The notes under the pieces: generated by a model
Seen by the model: the letters and a program-made list of their open reading frames with translations, nothing else
What the model was told of the DNA's origin: nothing
Databases searched by the model: none
From: Streptomyces californicus
Lineage (GTDB): Bacteria > Actinomycetota > Actinomycetes > Streptomycetales > Streptomycetaceae
Length of the DNA: 56,900 nucleotides
Reading direction: 5' to 3'
NCBI RefSeq assembly: GCF_000717645.1
Contig: NZ_JNZZ01000034.1
Span: 1 to 56,900, forward strand
Program-made: the position numbers and the translations under genes
Shown here: piece after piece, positions 33,896 to 41,792 of the stretch
Position numbering within the stretch: position 1 is the stretch's first letter
Layout: every line of letters begins with the position of its first letter

Positions 33896-34039
33896 CTAGT
33901 GCCCGTTGAGGCGGGCGACCTGCGCGACGAACTTCAGGCGTTCCGGATGTTCCAGGTCCAGCAGGTCGTCCAGCGGCCAGTGGAAGTGGTAGGCGAGGTA
34001 CGCGACCTCCTCGTAGAGCAGGTCGGCCGCGTACGTCAC
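33896..34039 (-). CDS. Small CIS protein, DUF6760-like (47 residues)
   Basis: GTG start at 34039 overlaps the upstream stop (GTGA); TAG stop at 33896-33898. The sequence opens MTYAADLLYEEVAYLAYHFH and continues WPLDDLLDLEHPERLKF, ending VARLNGH. It is a compact amphipathic helical protein of the kind annotated DUF6760 in Streptomyces CIS clusters. Such small proteins pair with the preceding tail-assembly protein, much as T4 gpG/gpT-type factors do, but that role is inferred. The size and stop/start overlap mean it is easily missed. Confidence 0.8.
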   Translation of the reverse strand: MTYAADLLYEEVAYLAYHFHWPLDDLLDLEHPERLKFVAQVARLNGH

Positions 34040-34485
34040 GATTCCCCCAGGCGGCCACCGGCGAGATTCACCGCGAACTCCTCGTCGCAGGACGGGCAGG
34101 TGACGGCGGCGCGGGTGTGGCCCTCGGCGTTGATCCGCCGGTAGAAGTCCTGGAGGAAGGCGAGATCGGAGGCGAACAGGTCCTCGATGACGCCGGGGTG
34201 GATGTCCTCGACCGTGCCGATGCGCGTCACGACGCGGGAGATGAGGACCACCGACAGGTACGCCGAGTTCTCCCGCACCCGGTCGTCCCGCAGCGGGACC
34301 AGCTCGTCGCGGGCGGTGGCGAGGCGCATCACCCCCGTACGGTGCACGGTGCCCGACTCGTCGACGTAACCCCGGGGCAGCTCGAACCCGAACTCCGTGC
34401 GCAGCGGCTCGCGTTGACGCACGCCGCCCCGGTCGGGCGCCGCCTCGGCCTGTTCGGGGCTCTGGAACTGGACCGACCGGCGCAT
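34036..34485 (-). CDS. CIS tail assembly protein with C-terminal zinc-ribbon half
   Basis: 149 residues. The middle reads REPLRTEFGFELPRGYVDES, then GVMRLATARDELVPLRDDRV, DLFASDLAFLQDFYRRIN and a C-terminal CPSCDEEF that could provide half a zinc site. This arrangement is typical of the conserved tail-assembly protein following the tube gene in CIS and T4-like phage tail operons. Starts at an ATG overlapping the tube stop (TGATG); ends overlapping the DUF6760-like gene. Confidence 0.82.
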   Translation of the reverse strand: MRRSVQFQSPEQAEAAPDRGGVRQREPLRTEFGFELPRGYVDESGTVHRTGVMRLATARDELVPLRDDRVRENSAYLSVVLISRVVTRIGTVEDIHPGVIEDLFASDLAFLQDFYRRINAEGHTRAAVTCPSCDEEFAVNLAGGRLGES

Positions 34486-34928
34486 CAGTCGAGTTCCATG
34501 CTCTCGTAGGTGATCGCCAGCTTCTCCGTGAGGACCGAGGTGTCGCCGGCCTTGAGCGTGCCGATCTCCAGGGACTTCGGCCAGGCGTTGATCAGCTTGT
34601 AGCGCTTGATCGGCAGGCCCTCGTAGTCGTAGACGATGACGGCCCCGTTGCGGCGGGCGCTCGTCATGCGGCCGAACCGCGAGTCCTTGATCCAGCGTTC
34701 AAAACTGTTGTCCTCGGTGAGGCCGCGCGTGACGGTGACCTCGCCGGCCTTGGGGCGGCCGGGCAGCTTCTTGATGGCGTACTTCCCGTCGGCGGTGTTC
34801 TGCTTCAGCTCGATGACGTCCTGTTCCATCTTCAGACCGCTGACCTCGGTGATCTGCTTGATGATGACGCTGTCGAATTCGAGGCCGAAGGAATGCCCGA
34901 CGGAACTGTCGAGATCGGGAAGGGGCAC
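34485..34928 (-). CDS. cis1a: Main inner tube protein (T4 gp19-like, Cis1-type)
   Basis: 147 residues from a GTG at 34928 with AAGGAG six bases upstream. LPDLDSSVGHSFGLEFDSV and ITEVSGLKMEQDVIELKQN are conserved gp19-family segments, as is the C-terminal NAWPKSLEIGTLKAGDTSVL. It follows the sheath gene by 68 bp, the usual order, and should polymerise as stacked hexamers forming the lumen for cargo. An earlier in-frame ATG (35000) overlaps the sheath end and encodes atypical sequence. Confidence 0.94.
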   Translation of the reverse strand: MPLPDLDSSVGHSFGLEFDSVIIKQITEVSGLKMEQDVIELKQNTADGKYAIKKLPGRPKAGEVTVTRGLTEDNSFERWIKDSRFGRMTSARRNGAVIVYDYEGLPIKRYKLINAWPKSLEIGTLKAGDTSVLTEKLAITYESMELD

Positions 34929-34996
34929 GGCGGACTCCTTACGCCAGGCTCGGGAACGGGCTGTCGGCGGGTGCCGGGCGGGGGCGCGGCGGGGCG

Positions 34997-36592
34997 TCAC
35001 TCATCGACGCCGCCGCTGCCGCCGGTCAGCTGGGAGAGCCGGAACACCACGAACTCGGCCGGCTTGACGGGGGCGACCCCGATCTCGCAGACGACCTGGC
35101 CCGCGTCGATGCTCTCCGGCGGGTTCGTCTCGCGGTCGCACTTCACGTAGAACGCCTCCTCGGGGGTCAGCCCGAACAGCGAGCCCTTGCGCCACTCGTT
35201 GACCAGGAACGCGGAGACGGTGCGCCGGACCCGGGCCCACAGGGCGTCGTCGTTCGGCTCGAAGACGACCCACTGGGTACCGGCGAGGATCGACTCCTCC
35301 AGGTAGTTGAAGAGTCGCCGCACGTTCAGGTACCGCCAGGCGGGGTCGGAGGCGAGCGTCCGCGCGCCCCAGACCCGGATGCCCCGGCCGGGGAAGGAGC
35401 GGATGCAGTTCACCCCGATCGGGTTGAGGAGGTCGTGCTCGCCCTTGGTGAGCTGGGTGGCCAGGGCGACGGCTCCCCGGACGACCTCGTTCGCCGGGGC
35501 CTTGTGCACCCCGCGGGTGTCGTCGTTGCGCGCCCAGATCCCGGCGACGTGCCCACTGGGCGGTACGAGGGAGGCGCGGCCGGACGCGGGGTCCGCGACG
35601 CTGATCCAGGGGTAGTAGAGCGTGGCGTACTTGGAGTCGAAGCCGGCCTGCCCGGTGCGCCAGCCGCGGACCTGCTGCGGGGTGAGGCCGGGCGGCGGGT
35701 CGAGGATCGCGACGCGGTCGCCCATCAACTCGCAGTGGGCGACGATCCCCTGCTGGACGGCGACGACCGCGTCGAGGTCCAGCAGTCCGCGCCCGTACGC
35801 GCTCATCAGGTCCGGGACGGCGACCATGGTGACCTCGTCCACCGCTTCGAGCCCGCCGAGCCCCGTACGGCGGTCGGCGTCCCCGACGTACACCTCGGGG
35901 GCCAGCGCTCCGGCGCCGCCCGGTGCGGGGGCGGCCGGGGCGAGGACCACCGTCTGCGGGCCGGGCGGGGCGGGCGCGGGGCCGCGGCCCGACTCCCGTA
36001 CCTCGATCAGCTCCGACGTGGCGTTGACGCGGGTGGCGACGTTGTCCTTGCTGCGCTTGGTGGTGACGGAGGCGTACGTCTCCGCGACCCGGCCGTCGCG
36101 CAGCACGAGGAACCGGAAGACGTCGGCGGGCGGGTCGTCGCCCTGCACCGGGGCGACCTCCACGCTGATCTCGCCGCTCACCCCGGGCCGGGCGCGTACG
36201 GCGTAGGGCCCGACGGGGACCTCGGCCCCGGGCGGAAGCTCTCCGCCGGCGCCGCCGGCGCGCTCACCGGCGGCGTGCTCACCGCCTGTGTGCTCACCGT
36301 CGTCGCCGCCGTCCGGGGAGACGGCCGTGCCGTCGTCGACCCGCACGATGTAGCAGATGCCGCCGCCGTTGGCGAAGAACCCGTAGACGGCGGAGGCCAG
36401 GTGGGCGCCCTCGGTGAAGTCGCCGAACGTGGCGACGAACTGGCTCCAGTTGGTGATCAGCGTCGGCTCGTCGAACGGCCCCTTCTGGGCGAAGCCGACG
36501 AAGGCGGCGACCGAGGTGCCCACCCCTTCGATCGGCCGGGACCCGGACTCGACCTCTTCGACGTAGACGCCGGGGGACAGGTACGACGGCAT
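34997..36592 (-). CDS. cis2: Contractile sheath protein (Cis2-type)
   Basis: 531 residues from an ATG with GAGGAGAGG upstream. N-terminus MPSYLSPGVYVEEVESGSRP and the C-terminal block LNVRRLFNYLEESILAGTQW ... VRRTVSAFLVNEWRKGSLFG ... ETNPPESIDAGQVVCEIGVA are unmistakable phage tail sheath features. The variable middle (about 110-300) is an Ala/Gly/Pro-rich surface domain. Sheath contraction drives the tube forward. First gene of the leftward structural operon; its promoter must lie in the 406-bp gap shared with the divergent cargo candidate. Confidence 0.96.
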   Translation of the reverse strand: MPSYLSPGVYVEEVESGSRPIEGVGTSVAAFVGFAQKGPFDEPTLITNWSQFVATFGDFTEGAHLASAVYGFFANGGGICYIVRVDDGTAVSPDGGDDGEHTGGEHAAGERAGGAGGELPPGAEVPVGPYAVRARPGVSGEISVEVAPVQGDDPPADVFRFLVLRDGRVAETYASVTTKRSKDNVATRVNATSELIEVRESGRGPAPAPPGPQTVVLAPAAPAPGGAGALAPEVYVGDADRRTGLGGLEAVDEVTMVAVPDLMSAYGRGLLDLDAVVAVQQGIVAHCELMGDRVAILDPPPGLTPQQVRGWRTGQAGFDSKYATLYYPWISVADPASGRASLVPPSGHVAGIWARNDDTRGVHKAPANEVVRGAVALATQLTKGEHDLLNPIGVNCIRSFPGRGIRVWGARTLASDPAWRYLNVRRLFNYLEESILAGTQWVVFEPNDDALWARVRRTVSAFLVNEWRKGSLFGLTPEEAFYVKCDRETNPPESIDAGQVVCEIGVAPVKPAEFVVFRLSQLTGGSGGVDE

Positions 36593-36998
36593 AGGGGCCT
36601 CTCCTCGGCACACTCCTGGGCGTACTGCTCGACGGGGGACGCGGGCCATTGTGGCCACTGCGGCGATCACCGGGAACGGACGGTCGGCCGCCCGCCCGCG
36701 CACGCCGGGCTGCCCGATGAGGCAACGCGACCACGTCGGGGATGCCGCCCGGCCCTGCCCCGTACGAGGGTCGCGCGCGCTCGGTACGCCCTCCGGCTTC
36801 CCGGCACCGTGGCAGGCACTACGCGAGCACCGCCTCCTGGGGCGGCCGCCTGGCGGCCTTCACTCGGCCTTCGGGCTGCCAGCCGGCGACCTCGGGCGGC
36901 CTCCGGGCTGCCTGCCGACGGCCTCGGGTTTCCTTCGGGCGGCTTCGGGCCGGGGGTCTCCTGGCCGGCGGGAGCGGAAGGGCGGGAGGGGGCGGCGG
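36593..36998. other. Divergent intergenic region between sheath and cargo candidate
   Basis: 406 bp without a supportable gene. From about 36840 to 36965 it contains six to eight degenerate copies of CGGCCTCGGGCTGCC-like sequence. It must carry the promoter of the structural operon (minus) and of the cargo/immunity pair (plus). Coding-like frames run through it on both strands but lack credible starts and homology. Confidence 0.55.
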
Positions 36999-39900
36999 AT
37001 GAAGGCGGTTCCGGAGAAGCCTTCCGAGACCTCGCGCCCCGGCACACCGCGGACGGACGCGTCGCCCCGGCCGGCCCTCTCGCCCCCCGACCGCCGCTCC
37101 CTCCAGCGGCTGCAGCGCATGGCCGGGAACGGGGCGGTCTCCCGGCTCGTCGCCCAGCGGTACACCGCACCGGTCAAACCGGCCCCGGCGCAGTCGCCCC
37201 GCTTCCGCGGCGTGAAGGCCGACGTGGCGGCGAAGAAGACCCGGCTCGCCGCGCACGCCCCGGCGGCTGCGGAGTCGAAGGCGTCGCAGGACGCGGCCGT
37301 GGCCCCGCCGGACGACAAGGAGGCCCAGGGCAAGGCGGCGAACGCCGAGAAGATGAACGCGGCGAAGCCCGGGGAGTTCGACAAGAAGGCGTTCATCGAC
37401 GCCGTGAACAAGGCGATCGACGCGCAGGCGCCCAAGAACCTGGACGAGGCGGACAAGTTCTCCGGGTCCGGCAAGGCGGACCAGGTCAAGGCCGAGGTCG
37501 ACGGCAAGGTCACCGACGGCAAGGAGTCCTCCGCCAAGGACATCGACACGGCGACGAAGGCCCCGCCCGACACGTCCGCCGCCCAGGACAAGGACGTCAC
37601 CCCGCTCACCCCCGACCGGGCCCCGGGCAACCCGGGCGCTCCGTCCGCCGCGGACGCGGTGCCGGAGAAGCAGCCCGCGGCGGTGACGGACTTCTCCGAG
37701 GGCCCGGCCGCCAACGACCAGGCGATGGCGGACGCCGAGGTCACCGAGGAACAACTCGCCAAGGGCAACGAACCGGAGTTCGACGAAGCGCTGTCGGCGA
37801 AGAAGAGCTCCGAGGCGGACGCGGCGAAGGCGCCGGCGAAGGGGAGGGCGGCGGAGGACCGGCAGCTCTCCGCCGCCAAGGAGAACGCGGCGGCCTTCGG
37901 AGCCCAGGCGATGGCCGGGCTCACCGCGACCCGGGCCGCCGCCGGAAAGCAGGTGGACGGCGGCAAGAACGACACGAAGTCGAAGGACGAGAAGAAGCGC
38001 GCCGAGGTCACGGCCAAGCTCCAGAAGGTCTACGACGGCACGAAGAAGGACGTCGAGGACGTCCTGTCCGGCCTGGACAAGAAGGTGGACACGGCGTTCA
38101 CGTCGGGCGAGAAGGCGGCGCGGGACGCGTTCACGGCCGACCACAAGAGCCGGATGAAGAAGTACAAGGACAAGCGGTACTCGGGCCTCATGGGCAAGGG
38201 CCGCTGGATCAAGGACAAGTTCGCCGGCCTCCCGAAGGCGGCGAACGACCTCTACCAGGAGTCCCGCAAGCTCTACGTCTCCCGCATGCAGACGGTCATC
38301 TCCTCGGTGGCGGACATCATCGGCGCCGAACTCGGCAGGGCGAAGGCCCGCATCGCCAAGGGCCGCACGGAGCTGAAGGCTGAGGTCGACAGACTCCCCG
38401 CCGACCTGAAGCAGTTCGGCCAGGAGGCCGCGAAGGACTTCGCGGGCAAGTTCGACGACCTGGAAGCCACGGTCGACGAGAAGTCGGAACAGCTGGTCCA
38501 GGACCTGGCCCAGAAGTACACGGCGGCGCTCGACAAGATCGACGAGGAGATCAAGAAGCTCCAGGAGGCCAACAAGGGGCTGATCGACAAGGCGAAGGAC
38601 GCCATCGTCGGGGTCATCAAGACGATCAACGAGCTGAAGAACCTGCTCCTCGGCATCCTCGCCAAGGCCGCCTCCGCGATCATGAAGATCATCAAGGACC
38701 CGATCGGCTTCCTGGGCAACCTGGTGAGAGCGGTCGGCGCGGGCCTGAACCTGTTCATCACGAACATCGCCGACCACCTGAAAACCGGGGTCGTCTCCTG
38801 GCTGCTCGGTACGGCGGTGAAGGCGGGCCTGGACCTCCCGCAGAGGTTCGACCTCAAGGGCATCATCCAGCTCATCGGCTCCATGCTCGGCCTGACCTGG
38901 GACAACATCCGCGCCCGCGTCACCCGCAAGGGCGTCCCCGACGAGGCGATGTCGGCCGTGGAGACCTCGGTCCCCGTGGCGAAGAACCTCGCCGCCGAGG
39001 GCCCGGCGGGCGCGGTCAAGGAGATCCAGGCCGAAGCGGGCGACCTCAAGGCCACGATCCTCGGCAAGCTGACGACCTACCTGATCCCCACGGTCCTGAT
39101 CGCGGGCATCACCTGGATCATCTCCCTGCTGAACCCCGCGTCGGCGTTCGTCCGGGCCGTCAAGGGGATCATCGACATCGTCACGTTCATCGTGACGCAG
39201 GGCGCGCAGATCGCGGACTTCGTCAACGCGGTCCTGGACGCGGTCATCGCCATCGCCAACGGCGGCCAGGCCGGCGTCCCCAAGCTCATCGAAGCCGCCC
39301 TCGCCACGAGCGTCCCCCTCCTGATCGGCTTCCTGGCCGCCCTCCTCGGCATCGGCGGCCTGGCCAACAAGGTCCAGTCGGTCTTCCAGTCGGTCTCCCG
39401 CCCGGTCACCCGCGCCATCGACAAGATCGTCGACTTCATCGCCAAGAAGGGCAAGGCGCTGTGGCGAAAACTCCGAAAAGACAAGGAAGGCAACGAACGC
39501 AGGGATCAGAAAAAAACCAGCCCCAAGGACGGGAAGGAGAGCTCCCTCGACAAAAGAAAGCTTCTGAGGGAAGGCGTCAGGGCCGCATCGAAGGAGCTTG
39601 ACAGGCACGAGGGCGAACTCGTTCCAGAGTCGAGCGTTCGCGTGAAGTTGAGCACGATCAAGGCCCGGTACAAGCTGACCGAGCTTCGAGCATTTGAGGA
39701 CGGTGACAGCTGGAGGATCGAAGCAGCGATCAACCCCCGAGCCTCAGCGAAATCAAAGGCCCCCACCAAGAAGCAGCTCATGACGAGCATGCGGAAGTCT
39801 CTCGGTGACTACGGACCCAAGAGAGCACAGGAGATACACAGAGAATGGGGAAACCAATTAGGCAAGTCAAGAATAGGAGGGATCTCCATTTGGGACGAGA

Positions 39901-41132
39901 CATCCCTCAAGGGGACAGAGGAAGAGGCCCTGAAGGATTTACAGAAGAACGTGACAGGAAGGGCGCTCATAGGGTACTTCAAAAAGACGCGAGGAAAGGA
40001 TCTGGCAGAGACCGACACCTTTCATAAGTACGCTCTGCACGAAACGAAAACCGACCCACCTCATACGGTTCGCGCTGATTTCATTGGCGCCATGTCACGA
40101 GGCGCACTCATCTGGATCACAGGAAAGGAGGGCGGAGAGAAGCGCATAAAATCGATCGCCACGGACGAAGACGATGCAAAAGTCATCAACAAGCTTCCGG
40201 GCATCGGATTCGAGCTGAAAAACTACCGGTACGGCCGCTTCACCCATCTCCCCAACACGGGCGAGGAGGCGGATGCCAACCTGGTGGATGCCGTAGCGAA
40301 GTGCGAAGGTCCCCCGGACAAGCCGATCATCAATTTCCTGAAACTGATAGTCAAACCCGGCGCGACGGTCAACGGCATAGACTCGACCGAGTTCCTCAAA
40401 ATATGGAAAAAGGGAGGGGCAAGCACCGGCTGGGTCAAGGAGCAGTTTCGCGCAGCCCGCCCCGGGCACCACGAGTGGATTCCTACGAACTATATCGGCC
40501 GGGTGCTCGAAACCGCGATCGAGAGCAGGGATCGCGACGGAATAGACACCGCCGTCGAGTGGATCACACTGCAGCATGCCCTACGCTCCTTCACCGGCGA
40601 CGTCCTGTGGGACATGAAAATCGACAGCACGACGACCGCCATTACGCGCGACAATTTTGCAGCCCACACGGGTGCATACGCGGAGAACACCTACAGCTCA
40701 GTCGCCGACCCGATATACCACGGAGATCCGAAGAAGCGCCATCTTCCCCAGGACCCTGAGACGCGCATCCCCAGCGGGGGCTTACGTGGGATATTCGAGG
40801 CATTCCTAGAAAGTCCTGACCAGGCGGACAAAACAGCTAGAGGGTTCCTGTCCCACCTCCAAGCCCTTCTTGAGAGCGGAAAACTCATGTGGGACGGGGA
40901 GATCAGCCCGGACTTCCCCGAGGATGTATACACCGTCCCCGTCATGGGCACCTATAAGAGAAAAGTTGTGACCATCGACACCCAAACAAGCGTGAAAACC
41001 ATAACAACGGTCGAGATGGTCAACATCCCCGTCAAGGAACTGGCGGACAAGCAGAAAGAGAACTACCAGCGAGTCCTACAGGATTTCTTCGAAGCCCGAA
41101 AGGCTCTCGAAGGTCGAGGAAATGCCGGATAG
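36999..41132 (+). CDS. Putative CIS cargo/effector with exchanged C-terminal module
   Basis: 1377 residues from the ATG at 36999 (GGGAGGGGGCGGCGG upstream). Residues 38-54 carry a CIS-associated motif LQRMAGNGAVSRLVAQR. Residues ~60-330 are Lys/Ala/Asp-rich; ~340-620 helical, probably coiled coil. About 560-800 contain several hydrophobic helices (LIPTVLIAGITWIISLL ~694-710, PLLIGFLAALLGIGGL ~773-788) that could insert into membranes. From ~residue 827 base composition drops and style changes; this part includes GHHEWIP (1156-1162), a possible metal/nuclease-like motif. No signal peptide. It lies in the CIS cluster, opposite the structural genes, and is followed by an LRR gene. The toxin role is inferred; the C-terminal fold is not recognised. 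Confidence 0.72.
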   Translation: MKAVPEKPSETSRPGTPRTDASPRPALSPPDRRSLQRLQRMAGNGAVSRLVAQRYTAPVKPAPAQSPRFRGVKADVAAKKTRLAAHAPAAAESKASQDAAVAPPDDKEAQGKAANAEKMNAAKPGEFDKKAFIDAVNKAIDAQAPKNLDEADKFSGSGKADQVKAEVDGKVTDGKESSAKDIDTATKAPPDTSAAQDKDVTPLTPDRAPGNPGAPSAADAVPEKQPAAVTDFSEGPAANDQAMADAEVTEEQLAKGNEPEFDEALSAKKSSEADAAKAPAKGRAAEDRQLSAAKENAAAFGAQAMAGLTATRAAAGKQVDGGKNDTKSKDEKKRAEVTAKLQKVYDGTKKDVEDVLSGLDKKVDTAFTSGEKAARDAFTADHKSRMKKYKDKRYSGLMGKGRWIKDKFAGLPKAANDLYQESRKLYVSRMQTVISSVADIIGAELGRAKARIAKGRTELKAEVDRLPADLKQFGQEAAKDFAGKFDDLEATVDEKSEQLVQDLAQKYTAALDKIDEEIKKLQEANKGLIDKAKDAIVGVIKTINELKNLLLGILAKAASAIMKIIKDPIGFLGNLVRAVGAGLNLFITNIADHLKTGVVSWLLGTAVKAGLDLPQRFDLKGIIQLIGSMLGLTWDNIRARVTRKGVPDEAMSAVETSVPVAKNLAAEGPAGAVKEIQAEAGDLKATILGKLTTYLIPTVLIAGITWIISLLNPASAFVRAVKGIIDIVTFIVTQGAQIADFVNAVLDAVIAIANGGQAGVPKLIEAALATSVPLLIGFLAALLGIGGLANKVQSVFQSVSRPVTRAIDKIVDFIAKKGKALWRKLRKDKEGNERRDQKKTSPKDGKESSLDKRKLLREGVRAASKELDRHEGELVPESSVRVKLSTIKARYKLTELRAFEDGDSWRIEAAINPRASAKSKAPTKKQLMTSMRKSLGDYGPKRAQEIHREWGNQLGKSRIGGISIWDETSLKGTEEEALKDLQKNVTGRALIGYFKKTRGKDLAETDTFHKYALHETKTDPPHTVRADFIGAMSRGALIWITGKEGGEKRIKSIATDEDDAKVINKLPGIGFELKNYRYGRFTHLPNTGEEADANLVDAVAKCEGPPDKPIINFLKLIVKPGATVNGIDSTEFLKIWKKGGASTGWVKEQFRAARPGHHEWIPTNYIGRVLETAIESRDRDGIDTAVEWITLQHALRSFTGDVLWDMKIDSTTTAITRDNFAAHTGAYAENTYSSVADPIYHGDPKKRHLPQDPETRIPSGGLRGIFEAFLESPDQADKTARGFLSHLQALLESGKLMWDGEISPDFPEDVYTVPVMGTYKRKVVTIDTQTSVKTITTVEMVNIPVKELADKQKENYQRVLQDFFEARKALEGRGNAG

Positions 41133-41142
41133 GAGTGCAGAA

Positions 41143-41787
41143 ATGGACGCATCTGTTCAGGAAAGCATCCGCAAAAAGGTGGGACACGAGGCGCCATTCG
41201 AAACCGCCGAGCTGGCCGCAATCACATCGATCAACATCAATTCCGCTCACTCACTGGAAGGACTGGAGAGCCTTCACGCCCTACGGATCCTCATCATGAA
41301 CGGATGCAACGTTCCTTCGATCGGCCGGCCTTTGCAGGACATGCGGTCCCTGGTCGCTGTGATCTCACACAACAGCGCACTGTGCGACATTTCTGGACTG
41401 AGTGAACTACAGCTGGACCGAATGGATCTGCAGAGGAACAGGATCGAGGACCTCACGCCCCTCCTCGCGCAGGCGAACCTCATGGAAGTGAACGTGACGG
41501 GGAATCCGTTGAATCGCCACAGCTACCGGAGCGTGATCCCGGAACTGATGGATAGAGGGTGTCGCGTGATTCACTCCGGGGAAACCGAATGGGCACTGGG
41601 ACTACGGATGAGCGAAGAAGGAATACCGTTCTCCTACTATGAAAGCGCGGAGGGGTACCGGCTCTGCCGCCCCGGGCTGCGATTCACATCCGTCCCGGAA
41701 CTGAACCACCCCATCATCGCTCCAGAAGAGCTCGATGCGCTGCTGACCGAGAACCCTTCCGCCGTCGCTTCGTTGTTTGAGAAGTAG
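41143..41787 (+). CDS. Leucine-rich-repeat-like protein, possible immunity partner
   Basis: 214 residues from an ATG at 41143. Its ribosome site AGGAG overlaps the cargo stop codon, so translation is probably coupled; an ATG at 41122 inside the cargo gene is less well placed. The first ~130 residues hold four or five LRR-like units (SLEGLESLHALRILIMNGC, LVAVISHNSALCDISGLSEL, LDRMDLQRNRIEDLTPLL, MEVNVTGNPL). The rest is mixed alpha/beta. No signal peptide, so it should act in the cytoplasm. GC content is low like the adjacent cargo module, suggesting they moved together. Immunity function is inferred from position only. Confidence 0.75.
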   Translation: MDASVQESIRKKVGHEAPFETAELAAITSININSAHSLEGLESLHALRILIMNGCNVPSIGRPLQDMRSLVAVISHNSALCDISGLSELQLDRMDLQRNRIEDLTPLLAQANLMEVNVTGNPLNRHSYRSVIPELMDRGCRVIHSGETEWALGLRMSEEGIPFSYYESAEGYRLCRPGLRFTSVPELNHPIIAPEELDALLTENPSAVASLFEK

Positions 41788-41792
41788 CTCCC

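Noticed and set aside
36651..36998. N-terminal extension of the cargo candidate to 36651
   Set aside because: The added sequence is Arg/Pro/Gly-rich, contains degenerate intergenic repeats and no ribosome site. The ATG at 36999 has a strong one and begins the conserved Lys/Pro-rich leader.
36999..41132. Calling the large CIS protein an HNH or AHH nuclease from GHHEWIP
   Set aside because: A single His-His-Glu motif without the remaining conserved residues is too weak; recorded as a motif only.
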